A DNA stretch of 64,000 bases from Lebetimonas natsushimae (GTDB lineage Bacteria; Campylobacterota; Campylobacteria; Campylobacterales; Nautiliaceae), in the NCBI RefSeq assembly GCF_002335445.1, contig NZ_BDME01000002.1:124001-188000 (forward strand), written 5' to 3'. Within the stretch, counting starts at the first letter, position 1. Every line of letters starts with the position of its first letter. A model generated the notes under the pieces. The model did no database searches and had not been told where the DNA came from. It saw nothing but the letters and a program-made list of their open reading frames with translations. The translations under genes were made by a program, and so were the position numbers. Positions 8,138 to 18,418 of this stretch are shown piece by piece.

Positions 8138-9199
8138 TTGTTTGTTGATAATGTAAAATTAACCGTAAAATCTGGAAAAGGCGGTGCCGGGTGTGTAAGT
8201 TTCAGACGTGAAAAATTTATACCAAAAGGCGGACCTGACGGAGGAGACGGCGGAAAAGGCGGAGATGTAATAGTAGTATGTGATAAAAATACACATACTC
8301 TCTCGCATTTTAAAGGTAAGCGTGTTTTAAAGGCAAAAAACGGAAGACCAGGTGAAGGCAGAAAAAAACATGGGGCTGACGGAGAGGATTTAATTATTAA
8401 AGTACCGCCAGGTACTGTAATAAAAGATGCAAATACAGGCGAAATTTTGCTTGATATGAAAGAAGACGGGGAAAGAAAAGTTTTGCTTGAAGGCGGAAGA
8501 GGAGGACTTGGAAACTGGCATTTTAGAGGCCCAAGACAGCAGCTTCCAAGATACGCACAGCCGGGTGAGGAAGGAAAAGAGCTTGAAATTGTAATGGAAC
8601 TTAAATTAATTGCGGATGTCGGGCTTGTAGGTTTTCCAAATGCCGGAAAATCCACTTTAATTTCAACCCTATCAAACGCAAGACCCGAAATTGCAAACTA
8701 TGAATTTACAACTATTACCCCAAAACTCGGGGTTGTAAAGGTAGATGAATTTAGAAGTTTTGTAATGGCGGATATTCCCGGTATTATTGAAGGGGCTCAC
8801 GAAGGAAAAGGGTTAGGGTTAAAGTTTTTAAGACATATAGAAAGAACAAAAGTAATCCTTTATATGATAGATATGGCATCACACAGAGACCCTTATTATC
8901 AGTTTGAAACGTTAAAAAAAGAGCTTAAAAACTACTCCGTTAAACTTGCCAATAGAAAATATGCAATAGCCCTTACAAAGGCCGATGCGGTGGAAAAAGA
9001 AAAAATAGAAGAATTTTTTAAAAAAATGGGAATCAAACCTACAGAGCCTAAATATAAGGCAAGCCTTGATTATCCGTGTTATTTTGGAAAAGATACATTT
9101 ATTTTACCTATAAGTGCAGTAAGTAATATAAATATTGAACCGCTTAAATATGCTTTGATGAATTTGGTAGAAAGTGTAAAAGATGAGAATAGTATTTAA
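8138..9199 (+). CDS. obgE: GTPase ObgE/CgtA
   Basis: 353 residues. The N-terminal Gly-rich Obg domain (residues 1-158, for example [17 protein letters not shown]) is followed by a G domain with G1 [11 protein letters not shown]3 [17 protein letters not shown]4 TKAD and a SAVSN G5 motif. It is an essential ribosome-assembly and stress GTPase. The start is TTG at 8138 after AAAAAGG; no in-frame ATG lies near. The 3' end overlaps proB by 17 bases, so proB is coupled to it. Confidence 0.95.
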   Translation: MFVDNVKLTVKSGKGGAGCVSFRREKFIPKGGPDGGDGGKGGDVIVVCDKNTHTLSHFKGKRVLKAKNGRPGEGRKKHGADGEDLIIKVPPGTVIKDANTGEILLDMKEDGERKVLLEGGRGGLGNWHFRGPRQQLPRYAQPGEEGKELEIVMELKLIADVGLVGFPNAGKSTLISTLSNARPEIANYEFTTITPKLGVVKVDEFRSFVMADIPGIIEGAHEGKGLGLKFLRHIERTKVILYMIDMASHRDPYYQFETLKKELKNYSVKLANRKYAIALTKADAVEKEKIEEFFKKMGIKPTEPKYKASLDYPCYFGKDTFILPISAVSNINIEPLKYALMNLVESVKDENSI

Positions 9200-9992
9200 A
9201 GTCGGAACCGCCACCTTATATGAAAACGGCAGGTTATCCGATAGAATAGATAAAATTGTTGAATTGTTATCCGAACTTAATAAAAATCATGAAATTATTT
9301 TAGTCTCTTCCGGGGCAGTGGGAGCCGGATATACCAAATGCCCTTTGGATAAAACAAAACTTGAAAACAAACAGGCCCTAGCGGCAATAGGGCAGCCCCT
9401 TTTAATGAGAGAGTATAAAGAGAGGTTTCACAAATATGATATTACAGTGGCTCAGGTTTTAGTCACCGCTGCAGATTTTGATAGCAGAAAAAGAAGTGAA
9501 AATGCTAAAAAAATGATAAATGTTTTACTTGAAAATAATGTAATTCCCATTATTAATGAAAATGACTCGGTTTCAGTTGAAGAGATAATTTTTGGGGATA
9601 ACGACCAGCTTAGTGCCTATGTGACATATTATTTTGATGCCGGTTTGCTTATAATGCTTAGTGACATAGACGCTTTTTATGATGACAATCCTAAAAAAAA
9701 TAAAAATGCAAAACCTATAAAAAAGGTAACCAAAATTAAAGATGAATGGTTGAATGCCGAATGCGACCCAAATGATAAATTTGCAACAGGCGGAATTGTT
9801 ACAAAACTCAAAGCCGCTAAATTTTTAATGGATAAGAATATTCCAATGTATTTAACTAACGGAAACGATTTAAACAGTGTAAGGGAATTTTTAAAAGGTA
9901 ATCATACAAAAGGGACACTTTTTTTTAATGGAGAATTAAAAATGGATAATGGAGAATTAAAGGAAAAAAATGAAAGTGGTTGCAACCAATAG
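9183..9992 (+). CDS. proB: Glutamate 5-kinase (ProB) without PUA domain
   Basis: 269 residues, against about 367 for the two-domain enzyme of E. coli: only the amino-acid-kinase domain is present, as is common in Campylobacterota. Motifs: [53 protein letters not shown]. It makes glutamyl 5-phosphate, the first step to proline. The last 20 or so residues ([14 protein letters not shown] and on) are encoded by an AATGNNN island and look non-native. They repeat NGELK with a seven-residue period and run into smpB (23-base overlap). Confidence 0.93.
   Translation: MRIVFKVGTATLYENGRLSDRIDKIVELLSELNKNHEIILVSSGAVGAGYTKCPLDKTKLENKQALAAIGQPLLMREYKERFHKYDITVAQVLVTAADFDSRKRSENAKKMINVLLENNVIPIINENDSVSVEEIIFGDNDQLSAYVTYYFDAGLLIMLSDIDAFYDDNPKKNKNAKPIKKVTKIKDEWLNAECDPNDKFATGGIVTKLKAAKFLMDKNIPMYLTNGNDLNSVREFLKGNHTKGTLFFNGELKMDNGELKEKNESGCNQ
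9927..9963 (+). repeat. Heptad island inside the proB 3' end
   Basis: AATGGAGAATTAAA occurs twice exactly (9927-9940 and 9948-9961), 21 bases apart (three heptads, seven codons). It encodes the C-terminal tail of ProB, and its GGAG/AAAGG bases lie where the smpB Shine-Dalgarno should be. Confidence 0.75.
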
Positions 9993-10425
9993 AAAAGCTT
10001 ATCATGATTATGATATTTTTGATAAATATGAAGCCGGTATTGAGCTAAAAGGCAGTGAAGTTAAAGCCCTCAGAGAAGGAAGAGTAAATTTAAAAGACTC
10101 GTTTGTAAAAATAAAAGACGGTGAAGCGTGGTGGGTCCAGGGGCATATAAGTAATCTTGATACCACTTATAAATCATTCAGGCATGATGAAAAGCGTCCT
10201 AGAAAACTTCTTCTTCATAAAAGCGAAATAGCAAAACTTGCCGGATATACAAGCGAAAAAGGATATACATTAGTTCCTCTTCGAATTTATTTTAACAACA
10301 GAAACAGGGCAAAACTTGAAATAGCGGTTGCCAAAGGTAGAAAACTGCATGATAAAAGAAGGGTAATGAAAGAAAAAGAACTTGCTAAAGAAGCAAGAGC
10401 TGCTATGAAAAGATACGGATTTTAA
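9970..10425 (+). CDS. smpB: SsrA-binding protein SmpB
   Basis: 151 residues with the SmpB pattern: [50 protein letters not shown], and the basic tail [16 protein letters not shown] that enters the mRNA channel. It delivers tmRNA to stalled ribosomes. It begins inside proB, with its ribosome-binding region furnished by repeat-type sequence (GGAG and AAAGG at 9951-9963). The tmRNA gene itself is not in this window. Confidence 0.95.
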   Translation: MKVVATNRKAYHDYDIFDKYEAGIELKGSEVKALREGRVNLKDSFVKIKDGEAWWVQGHISNLDTTYKSFRHDEKRPRKLLLHKSEIAKLAGYTSEKGYTLVPLRIYFNNRNRAKLEIAVAKGRKLHDKRRVMKEKELAKEARAAMKRYGF

Positions 10426-10461
10426 GAAAAAATTTTAATAAATTGAAAAAAAAAGAAGAAA

Positions 10462-12411
10462 TTAAAGTCCGCAACTATTAACTATTGCGATAATTTCTTC
10501 TACAACCTGAGGATTTTCGAGAGTTGAAGTATCCTGAGTAATTTCTTCACCTTTTGCAATTGCTCTTAGAATTCTTCTCATAACTTTACCACTTCTTGTT
10601 TTTGGAAGTCCCGGTACAAATGCAAAGTTGTCAACTTTGGCGATTGCCCCGATTTCCTTTTTAATTATTTCATTCACTTCTTTTATAAATTCAAGCTCTT
10701 GGGCGATATTTTCCGGATTTTTAAGAACAATATATGCAAATACACTTTCACCTTTAATTTCATCCGGTTTTCCAACAACTGCAACTTCCGCAACTTCCGG
10801 ATGGTATTTGATAGCATCTTCAATTTCGGCAGTTCCGAGTCTGTGACCTGAAACATTAATAACATCATCAACCCTACCTGTAATCCAGATATATCCGTCT
10901 TCATCATAAATTGCACCGTCACCTGAGAAATATACAGGTTTTCCGTTCTTTTTGGCTGTAGAGAAATAACTCTTTACAAACCTCTCTGGATCACCCCAAA
11001 TAGTTCTAATCATACTTGGCCATGGTTTTGTAATGCAAAGAAGACCTTTTTCCTGTGCGGGCATTTTGTTGCCGTTTTCATCAATAACTTCTGCAAAAAT
11101 TCCTGGAAGTGGAAATGTCGCACTGCCCGGTTTGAATGGAGTTGCTGCTGGGAGCGGGCTTATCATATGTCCGCCTGTTTCTGTTTGCCACCATGTATCT
11201 ACGATTGAACATCTACCATTTCCTACTACATCATAATACCATTTCCAAGCTGCTGGGTCGATAGGTTCACCAACAGTACCAAGAATTCTAAGTGAACTTA
11301 AATCATATTTTTTAGGCTCATCAGCTCCAATTTTATGAAGTAATCTAATTGCAGTCGGAGCAGTATAGAATTGGTTGATTTTATAATTTTCAATCATTTT
11401 CCAAGCTCTTCCCGCATCAGGATAAGTAGGAACACCTTCAAACATAACGGTTGTGGCACCCGCTGCAAGTGGTCCGTAAACTATGTAAGTATGTCCTGTT
11501 ATCCAACCGATATCCGCTGTACACCAGAAAGTATCGTTATCTTTTATATCAAATACCCATTCCATTGTAAGCTGGGCCCATAGAATATATCCTGCCTGTG
11601 AGTGTTGAACCCCTTTTGGTTTTCCTGTTGAACCTGATGTGTAAAGTAAGAATAGAGGGTCTTCACTGTCCATTATTTCAGGAGTGCATTCATCAGGTTG
11701 GTTTTGAATTAATTCATTGTAGCTTACATCTCTATGTGTCCATTCAATATCTTGGTTGTTTCTCTCAACCACGATTACTTTTTCTACAAAATCAATTTCT
11801 TCAAGTGCTTTGTCAACTGTTGGTTTTAGCATATAAGGTGCACCTTTTCTAAAAGCACCATCAGCAGTAATAACCACTTTTGCTTTTGCATCAATTATTC
11901 TATCTTTCAAAGCTTCTGCTGAGAAACCACCAAATACAACGCTGTGAATTGCACCAATTCTAGCACAGGCAAGCATTGCAAAAGCAGCTTCCGGAATCAT
12001 TGGCATATAAATAACAACCCTGTCTCCCTTTTTGACTCCAAGACTTTTTAATAAATTTGCAAATTTATTTACTTCTCTGTAAAGTTCAAGATATGTAATA
12101 GTTTTGTTTTCCCCGTTATCCCCTTCCCAGATAATTGCAGCTTTATTTTTTTTGCTTTCAAGATGTCTGTCAATACATTGATATGTTACATTTAATTTTC
12201 CGCCGACAAACCATTTGTAAAAAGGAGCATTGCTCTCATCAAGTGTCTGTTTAAAATCTTCAAACCATGTAATTTTTTCCCTTGCAAGCTTTGCCCAGGT
12301 TCCCTCATAATCTTTTTCGAATTCTTCCACCATTTCCTTGTATTCGCACATATTTTTGAATACCGGGTTTTTAAATAACTCTTTATGTGGATAATAAACT
12401 TCGCCAGTCAT
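10462..12411 (-). CDS. acs: Acetyl-CoA synthetase (AMP-forming)
   Basis: 649 residues, full length for Acs. It contains the AMP-binding P-loop [16 protein letters not shown], the [10 protein letters not shown] motif, the hinge region [13 protein letters not shown] and the acetylation-target lysine region [14 protein letters not shown] near the C terminus. It activates acetate to acetyl-CoA. In an autotroph it can scavenge acetate into the reductive TCA cycle (inference). ATG at 12411 follows GGAG on the minus strand, and a TAAAAT -10 candidate lies about 20 bases further upstream. It converges on smpB. Confidence 0.95.
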   Translation of the reverse strand: MTGEVYYPHKELFKNPVFKNMCEYKEMVEEFEKDYEGTWAKLAREKITWFEDFKQTLDESNAPFYKWFVGGKLNVTYQCIDRHLESKKNKAAIIWEGDNGENKTITYLELYREVNKFANLLKSLGVKKGDRVVIYMPMIPEAAFAMLACARIGAIHSVVFGGFSAEALKDRIIDAKAKVVITADGAFRKGAPYMLKPTVDKALEEIDFVEKVIVVERNNQDIEWTHRDVSYNELIQNQPDECTPEIMDSEDPLFLLYTSGSTGKPKGVQHSQAGYILWAQLTMEWVFDIKDNDTFWCTADIGWITGHTYIVYGPLAAGATTVMFEGVPTYPDAGRAWKMIENYKINQFYTAPTAIRLLHKIGADEPKKYDLSSLRILGTVGEPIDPAAWKWYYDVVGNGRCSIVDTWWQTETGGHMISPLPAATPFKPGSATFPLPGIFAEVIDENGNKMPAQEKGLLCITKPWPSMIRTIWGDPERFVKSYFSTAKKNGKPVYFSGDGAIYDEDGYIWITGRVDDVINVSGHRLGTAEIEDAIKYHPEVAEVAVVGKPDEIKGESVFAYIVLKNPENIAQELEFIKEVNEIIKKEIGAIAKVDNFAFVPGLPKTRSGKVMRRILRAIAKGEEITQDTSTLENPQVVEEIIAIVNSCGL

Positions 12412-12522
12412 AAAAACTCCTTTTTTTTATCTATTTTATTCCAAAAAAATAATAGCGGATTAAAAAGAGAGAAAAAAATAGATAAATCAATAAAAAATTG
12501 TGAAAAAAAGTAACAAGAAAAA

Positions 12523-12981
12523 TTAAGAATTTTGATTTTTAATTATTTCTTTTAAATCTTCCAACACTTTAGCTGCATGTCCCTTGGCTTTAACTTTTTT
12601 ATATTCTTTTACAATTTTTCCCTCAGGATTTATTATAAAAGTGGAACGGATAACCCCTTCATACTCTTTTCCGTACATTTTCTTTTTACCCCATGCTCCG
12701 AATTCTTTTAAAACTTTTTTTTCTTCATCACTTAAAAGAGTAATTTTTAATTCATGTTTTTCTATAAAATTACAGTGTCTTTTGGGAGAATCTGGACTAA
12801 CACCTATAACTACGGCATTTAATTTTTCAAATTCGTCAAGGAGTTCACTAAATTCTTTTGCTTCGGTTGTGCATCCGGGAGTATTGTCTTTTGGATAAAA
12901 ATAAAGAATTACCCATTTACCTTTTAAGTCTTTTAAACAGATTTCAACTCCATCCTGATTCGGCAGGCAAAAATTTTTCAT
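12523..12981 (-). CDS. bcp: Thiol peroxidase/peroxiredoxin of the Bcp (PrxQ) family
   Basis: 152 residues. The thioredoxin-fold start with YFYPKDNTPGCTTEAKEF carries the peroxidatic cysteine (GCT). The residue five further on is Glu-Phe rather than a second Cys, so it looks like a 1-Cys Bcp type or one with a distant resolving cysteine. KRHCNFIEKHE supplies another Cys. It detoxifies peroxides in the cytoplasm. It reads toward acs with a 111-base gap and is divergent from the chemoreceptor gene, the two promoters overlapping around 12985-13010. Confidence 0.88.
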   Translation of the reverse strand: MKNFCLPNQDGVEICLKDLKGKWVILYFYPKDNTPGCTTEAKEFSELLDEFEKLNAVVIGVSPDSPKRHCNFIEKHELKITLLSDEEKKVLKEFGAWGKKKMYGKEYEGVIRSTFIINPEGKIVKEYKKVKAKGHAAKVLEDLKEIIKNQNS

Positions 12982-13035
12982 AAAATTCCTTTTTTTTTAT
13001 TGTATAATAATATCAAATAATTAAAAAGGAAAAGA

Positions 13036-15015
13036 ATGTTAAATAAATTAAGTTTACGTGCCTCTATGATAATTATTGTCGTATTGGCATCTGTTTTTTT
13101 AACCTATTATAATGTAAAAGATTTTATTATTTGGCACAATGAAGTTTCTGTAAAAAAAGAACTTTCATATTTAGTAAATTTAAGTAAAAGTCTGAGTACT
13201 TTAATTCATGAAACTCAAAAAGAAAGAGGTGCCAGTGCAGGATATTTAGGAAGTAAAGGAAAAAAATTTAAAAATATCCTTTTAAAACAGAGAAAATTAA
13301 CCGATGAGAAAATTAAAAAATATTATAATGTGTTAAATTCAATTGATAAATCGATTTTAGACAATGAAATAAAAATATATATAAATAAATTAAATAATTA
13401 TCTATCAAATATTAATAATATTAGAAAAAAAGTGGATAATTTTGAAATCGGTTTAAAAGATGAAGTAGCATGGTATACCAATATGAATGCCATTATTTTA
13501 AATATTATTGGATATACAGCAAAACTTTCTCCAAATTCAAAAATCGCAATGGAGCTTGCCGCTTACACCAGTTTTTTGAAGGCAAAAGAGAGGGCTGGAG
13601 TTGAAAGGGCTGTTTTATCAGCTACATTTGGGGCGGATAAATTTTTAGACGGAATGTATACGAAATTTATTACACTGGTTGCCCAGCAACAAGCATTTTT
13701 GGATGATTTTTTAACATTTGCAGATAATAAAATTAAAAGAATATATTTTGAGATAATTAAAGATCCGTCATTTGCGGAAGTTCAAAAATTAAGAAATATC
13801 GCAGTTTCAAAACATAATGAAGGGCATTTTGGAGTTGATGCGGAATATTGGTTTAAGACTATTACCAAAAAAATTAATAAATTGAAAGAAACAGATGATA
13901 AATTAATTGGTATTATTAATAAAAATGTGGAAAATATTTCTCCTTATAAAGAATTGGTAGCATTTATATTGGGAGTATTAGCAAATTTATTTATGATAAT
14001 TCTTGGAATAAATAGTGTAAGAAATCTTGAAATGAAGATAAATTCATTAAAATCATTAATTTTAATGATTGCAAAAAACAAAGATTTATCTATTGATATA
14101 AGAATTTATGAAAACGATGAATTTGGAGTTATCAGGAAAAGCTTAAAAGAATTTGTGGAAAGTTTAAAAGAAGTTTTATCGTCTGCTTATGTTAGTTCTA
14201 ATCAAAATAAAAATGTTGCCTTAAAATTAAAAAAAGATTTTGAACTCATAGAAAGCAATATAGCTGAAGAAAACAATATTATTATTTCCACTGCTGAAGA
14301 ATCAAAGAAAATAGAAGAAAATTTAACTATTGAAACCGAAAATTCCAATTATATTAAAGATTTGATTCTTAATGCCAATAATTCATTGCAAATTACAATT
14401 AAATCAATTGAAAAAGTAATAAGAGAAATACAAGAAAATGCTCAAAATGAAAATGATTTGGCAATGAAGATGAATGAACTTGTCAGTAATGCAGAAGGTG
14501 TAAAGAGTGTTTTATCTGTAATTAAAGAAATTGCGGATCAGACTAATCTTTTGGCATTAAATGCCGCAATTGAAGCGGCAAGGGCAGGAGAGCACGGAAG
14601 AGGATTTGCCGTTGTTGCAGATGAGGTTAGAAAACTTGCCGAAAGAACCCAAAAAAGTTTAAGTGAAATTGATGCCACAATAAATATAATTGTCCAAGGT
14701 ATAAATTCTGCAAATGAAGAAATGAATCAAAATGTTGAAAAAGTTAATCAGATAGCAAATATTGCCGGAGATGTTCAAGGTGATATAAAAAATGTATCAA
14801 CCCAAATGGAAAATGTTGTGGAAAAAGTGGAGATTAATGTTAAATCAATTTCTGATATTTTAAATAAAATGCAAGAGTTTATTAAACATATGAATACTAT
14901 TTTAACCCTTTCTGATAAAAATGAAAAATATATTGAAAATAATTCCAAAACAATAGAGAATATTCATAAATTGGCAGATGAATTATTAAAAGAATTATCC
15001 CAATTTAAAATATAA
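13036..15015 (+). CDS. Methyl-accepting chemotaxis protein with NIT sensor domain
   Basis: 659 residues. TM1 is at residues 10-27. A periplasmic helical NIT-type domain follows (residues 30-300; signature [19 protein letters not shown]), then TM2 about residues 305-325 and a HAMP-like linker. The conserved signalling hairpin [20 protein letters not shown] with [16 protein letters not shown] comes last. NIT domains sense nitrate or nitrite in characterised proteins, which would suit a nitrate-respiring vent bacterium; the ligand here is inferred. TATAAT at 13003-13008 is its -10. It ends at a clear hairpin terminator. Confidence 0.9.
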   Translation: MLNKLSLRASMIIIVVLASVFLTYYNVKDFIIWHNEVSVKKELSYLVNLSKSLSTLIHETQKERGASAGYLGSKGKKFKNILLKQRKLTDEKIKKYYNVLNSIDKSILDNEIKIYINKLNNYLSNINNIRKKVDNFEIGLKDEVAWYTNMNAIILNIIGYTAKLSPNSKIAMELAAYTSFLKAKERAGVERAVLSATFGADKFLDGMYTKFITLVAQQQAFLDDFLTFADNKIKRIYFEIIKDPSFAEVQKLRNIAVSKHNEGHFGVDAEYWFKTITKKINKLKETDDKLIGIINKNVENISPYKELVAFILGVLANLFMIILGINSVRNLEMKINSLKSLILMIAKNKDLSIDIRIYENDEFGVIRKSLKEFVESLKEVLSSAYVSSNQNKNVALKLKKDFELIESNIAEENNIIISTAEESKKIEENLTIETENSNYIKDLILNANNSLQITIKSIEKVIREIQENAQNENDLAMKMNELVSNAEGVKSVLSVIKEIADQTNLLALNAAIEAARAGEHGRGFAVVADEVRKLAERTQKSLSEIDATINIIVQGINSANEEMNQNVEKVNQIANIAGDVQGDIKNVSTQMENVVEKVEINVKSISDILNKMQEFIKHMNTILTLSDKNEKYIENNSKTIENIHKLADELLKELSQFKI

Positions 15016-15040
15016 ACAGAACCGGCTTTTTCTGTTTTAT
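15014..15040 (+). terminator. Intrinsic terminator after the chemoreceptor gene
   Basis: AAACAGAA (15014-15021) pairs perfectly with TTCTGTTT (15030-15037), followed by T and A-rich sequence. The rest of the gap to amt (15041-15245) is AT-rich. It holds two copies of TTTTAAGTG near 15197 and 15208 with no other recognisable element. Confidence 0.75.
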
Positions 15041-15245
15041 AAGAATATAATTTTAAAATAATTTTTATTTTTTAAGTTTTTCTTTTTAAAGTATTAAACT
15101 GTTTAATGATAATAATAGAATTTAAAATGTATTTTTAATCATTTGGACGGTTAAATTTATATAATTAACGGACTTCTTAAATTTTTATGGATTTATTTTA
15201 AGTGTATTTTAAGTGAGAAAGAAAAAAAGTATAAAATAATTTATT

Positions 15246-16412
15246 TTAAAAAGTTCTTTTAAATTCCGGATATGCTTCAATACCGCATTCAGTAACATCA
15301 AGACCTTCGATTTCTTCCTCTTCTTCAGCCCTAAACGGAATAAATTTATTAATTATGAAAATGATAATATATGAAATAACAAATGTAAAAATGCCAATTT
15401 CAATAATTCCTTTTATTTGGGAAAATAAATCAGCTTTTCCGAATAATCCTACAGCCAGTGTTCCCCAGATACCGTTTACCAAATGAACTGATAATGCACC
15501 GACAGGGTCGTCAAGTTTTAATTTGTCAAAAAAAGGTACTGCATAAAATACCAAGATTCCGCCGATTAAACCAACTGTTAAAGATTCCACAGGAGTCAAT
15601 ACATCAGCACCCGCTGTAATTGCCACAAGTCCTCCAAGTGCCCCGTTTAAGACCATTGTAATATCAAATTTTTTATATGTTAAATAACTTAAAATAAATA
15701 CTATAAGTCCTCCGACAAGTCCTGCATTGTTTGTATTCATAACTACAAATGCTACCGTATCGGCCGCATTTTTGCTTGAAATGCTTCCCACACTTCCTCC
15801 GTTAAATCCAAACCATCCAATCCATAAAAGTAATGCCCCAAGAACTACAAGGGGAATATTACTTGCGGGAATTACTTTTATTCCTCTTTTTGTATATTTC
15901 CCTTTTCTGCTTCCTATAATTAAAATCGCAGCTAAAAGAGCCCATCCTCCGGTTGAGTGAATAACTGTTGAACCGGCTAAATCATGCATATTTGAAATAT
16001 CAAAAATTGTGTCTTTAAGTAAATCAGCTCCCCATGTTAGATTTACTACAAGCGGATATATAAACCCTGCCATAAATATTGTAAAAATAGAAAGCGGAAT
16101 CACTCTTGTCCTTTCGCTCACCCCTCCGCTCATAATGTTTACAGTTTTTCCTACAAATGCCATTTGAAATAAAAAAGCGGCGTATTTACTCATACTGCTG
16201 CCATCCCAACCCCCAAATGCCAGTTTATATCCTATAAAGAAAAAAGTAAGACTTGCTACAATATAAATCATTGTATTTATTGTCAAAACTGCCGTTACGT
16301 TTTTTGTCCTGACAAGTCCGGCTTCAAGCATTGCAAAACCGGGAACCATTAAAATAATAAGCGTAAATGAAAAAAGGGTAAATAAAGTGTCTAACACCCA
16401 AGCCATATCCAT
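15246..16412 (-). CDS. amt: Ammonium transporter Amt
   Basis: 388 residues, about eleven transmembrane helices. The pore histidines sit in VIHSTGGWALLA and VHLVNGIWGTLAVG (the twin-His pair), and the signature LEAGLVRTKNVTAV is near the N terminus. The cytoplasmic C-terminal tail that contacts PII is present and acidic. It lies downstream of glnK in the same orientation, the usual glnK-amtB pair, and is separated from it by a heptad-repeat hairpin. Confidence 0.94.
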   Translation of the reverse strand: MDMAWVLDTLFTLFSFTLIILMVPGFAMLEAGLVRTKNVTAVLTINTMIYIVASLTFFFIGYKLAFGGWDGSSMSKYAAFLFQMAFVGKTVNIMSGGVSERTRVIPLSIFTIFMAGFIYPLVVNLTWGADLLKDTIFDISNMHDLAGSTVIHSTGGWALLAAILIIGSRKGKYTKRGIKVIPASNIPLVVLGALLLWIGWFGFNGGSVGSISSKNAADTVAFVVMNTNNAGLVGGLIVFILSYLTYKKFDITMVLNGALGGLVAITAGADVLTPVESLTVGLIGGILVFYAVPFFDKLKLDDPVGALSVHLVNGIWGTLAVGLFGKADLFSQIKGIIEIGIFTFVISYIIIFIINKFIPFRAEEEEEIEGLDVTECGIEAYPEFKRTF

Positions 16413-16437
16413 ATTATCTCCTTAATGCAGAATTGAA

Positions 16438-16495
16438 AATGGAGAATGTAAAATTAAATATGAGTTTATAAATTATCCATTTTACATTGTCCATT
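16438..16495. repeat. Heptad-island hairpin between glnK and amt
   Basis: AATGGAGAATGTAAAAT (16438-16454) pairs with ATTTTACATTGTCCATT (16479-16495), 16 of 17 positions, with a 24-base loop. As part of the glnK-amt transcript it could attenuate amt or set its stability relative to glnK. Confidence 0.7.
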
Positions 16496-16504
16496 ATCCA
16501 TTAA

Positions 16505-16909
<405 letters not shown>

Positions 16910-18079
16910 TTAATCAATCGAAACTTTAGAAATAAGAAGTTTGGCTCTTTCGAGTGCATCTTTTGAAGTTTTGTCACTCACAAGAAGTACTCCCATTCTT
17001 CTGCCAGGATGACTTTCCGGTTTTCCAAAAACCACAAATCTTGAAGTTTGGCTGAAAACCTCATGTGCAATATTAAATGAAGGCGTATAAGTCGTTTTGT
17101 CGGCCTTAAATGCGGCGCTTGCTCCGGGAGTTAAAAACTCAAATCCGAGAGGTAGATTAAGTACGGCCCTTATATGAAGGGCAAATTCGCTCTGCGTTTG
17201 TGTAATTAAAGTGACAAGCCCTGTGTCGTGAGGACGAGGTGAAACTTCACTAAAATATACTTCATCCCCCTTTATAAACATTTCAACGCCAAATATTCCT
17301 CTGCCGCCGAGTCCCTCAACAATTGTTTTAGCAATATGCTGGGCTTTTTGTAAGGCAGTTTCGCTCATTTCCATTTCCTGCCAGGAGAAAATATAATCCC
17401 CGCCTTTTTGGATATGACCAATCGGTGGACAGAAAACTATTTCGCTGTCGTTTTTGGCAGTGAGCAGAGTTATTTCATAATCAAAATCGATAAATTCCTC
17501 CACTATTAATTCATCCGCACTTCCCCTTGCATCACTTTTTGCAAATTCCCAGGCTGTTATTACCTCTTCGGGGGATTTCACTATACTTTGACCATGTCCA
17601 GAGCTGCTCATTATAGGTTTTACAACAGCGGGATATCCCAGTTCATCACAGGCGTTTTTTAAATCTTCATAGGTTGATACGAATTTATATTTACTAGTTT
17701 TTAATCCAAGGGATTCGGCAGCAAATTTTCTTATGTTTTTCCTGTTCATTGTTTTGTTTACAGCCTCTGCATTTGGAATAATGTGAATTCCCTCATTTTC
17801 TGCCTCAAAAAGTGCTTCAATATTTATTGCCTCAATTTCAGGTAAAACAAAATCAGGTTTTTCCCTTCTTATAACATCAAGTACCTGTTCTTTATTTTTC
17901 ATATTGATTACATAACTCCTATGGGCTACAAGCATAGCCGGGGCATTTGGGTATCTGTCTACTGCTATCACTTCGCATCCAAGTCTGTTTGCTTCAATTG
18001 CCACTTCTTTGCCAAGTTCACCACTTCCAAGAAGCATTATTTTAATTGAATTTGATTTTAAAGGGGTTGAGAGTCTCAT
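16910..18079 (-). CDS. purT: Formate-dependent GAR transformylase PurT
   Basis: 389 residues, full length. The N-terminal Rossmann-like [20 protein letters not shown] and the ATP-grasp core ([50 protein letters not shown]) are canonical. It uses formate and ATP instead of formyl-tetrahydrofolate for the third purine step, a natural choice for a formate-metabolising organism. It is divergent from feoA; the shared 100-base gap holds a Fur box and a second palindrome. Confidence 0.95.
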   Translation of the reverse strand: MRLSTPLKSNSIKIMLLGSGELGKEVAIEANRLGCEVIAVDRYPNAPAMLVAHRSYVINMKNKEQVLDVIRREKPDFVLPEIEAINIEALFEAENEGIHIIPNAEAVNKTMNRKNIRKFAAESLGLKTSKYKFVSTYEDLKNACDELGYPAVVKPIMSSSGHGQSIVKSPEEVITAWEFAKSDARGSADELIVEEFIDFDYEITLLTAKNDSEIVFCPPIGHIQKGGDYIFSWQEMEMSETALQKAQHIAKTIVEGLGGRGIFGVEMFIKGDEVYFSEVSPRPHDTGLVTLITQTQSEFALHIRAVLNLPLGFEFLTPGASAAFKADKTTYTPSFNIAHEVFSQTSRFVVFGKPESHPGRRMGVLLVSDKTSKDALERAKLLISKVSID

Positions 18080-18108
18080 TTTTATCCTTTTTTGCTTAAA
18101 TTATACCA

Positions 18109-18130
18109 TTTATTGATATATGTCAATAAA
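18109..18130. promoter_or_regulatory. Perfect inverted repeat between purT and feoA
   Basis: TTTATTGA (18109-18116) and TCAATAAA (18123-18130) are an exact 8-base inverted repeat with a six-base centre. It lies 15 bases upstream of the Fur box and just upstream of purT. It could be an operator for purT or part of an extended Fur site. An eight-T run follows on the plus strand, but no plus-strand gene precedes it, so a terminator role is unlikely. Confidence 0.45.
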
Positions 18131-18145
18131 TTTTTTTTAACTAAA

Positions 18146-18160
18146 TGATAATATTTATCA
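18146..18160. promoter_or_regulatory. Fur box over the feoAB promoter
   Basis: TGATAATATTTATCA is a perfect palindrome matching the GATAAT-type Fur consensus. GATAAT at 18147-18152 can double as the -10 hexamer, so iron-bound Fur would block polymerase directly. It lies 22 bases upstream of the feoA start. Confidence 0.75.
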
Positions 18161-18181
18161 AAGTCTTTTAAAGGAGCAGAA

Positions 18182-18418
18182 TTGAAACTCAATGAATTAA
18201 AAATGGGGGAGAGCGGGATAATTACAAAAATTCTTGCAAAAGACCCATTAAAAAGCAGGCTTTTATCTATGGGGTTTGCAAGGGGTGAGAGGGTAAAAGT
18301 TTTAAAACACACTCTTGCAAAAAATACCTATGAAGTTGAGGTAAATCGTATACCAATAGCCCTGCGCGAGGAAGAAGCGGCCCAAATTGAAGTGAGGAGA
18401 GAAAATGAAGGAGATTAA
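18182..18418 (+). CDS. feoA: Ferrous iron transport protein A
   Basis: 78 residues, an SH3-like FeoA domain: LNELKMGESGIITKI, LLSMGFARGERVKVL and the closing IPIALREEEAAQIEV. It is an accessory regulator of FeoB. The start is TTG at 18182 after AAAGGAG. It overlaps feoB by 14 bases, so the two are coupled. The upstream Fur box makes it iron-repressed. Confidence 0.93.
   Translation: MKLNELKMGESGIITKILAKDPLKSRLLSMGFARGERVKVLKHTLAKNTYEVEVNRIPIALREEEAAQIEVRRENEGD

Noticed and set aside
8068-8655. Minus-strand Pro/Ser-rich frame over obgE
   Set aside because: Mirror of the Gly-rich Obg domain; no signals of its own.
9927-9963. CRISPR-like or coding tandem repeat in proB
   Set aside because: Period is 7 and the unit is shared with noncoding islands elsewhere; no spacers.
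15197-15216. Twin TTTTAAGTG as an operator upstream of amt
   Set aside because: It is downstream of the amt stop and after the chemoreceptor terminator, so not in a promoter position.
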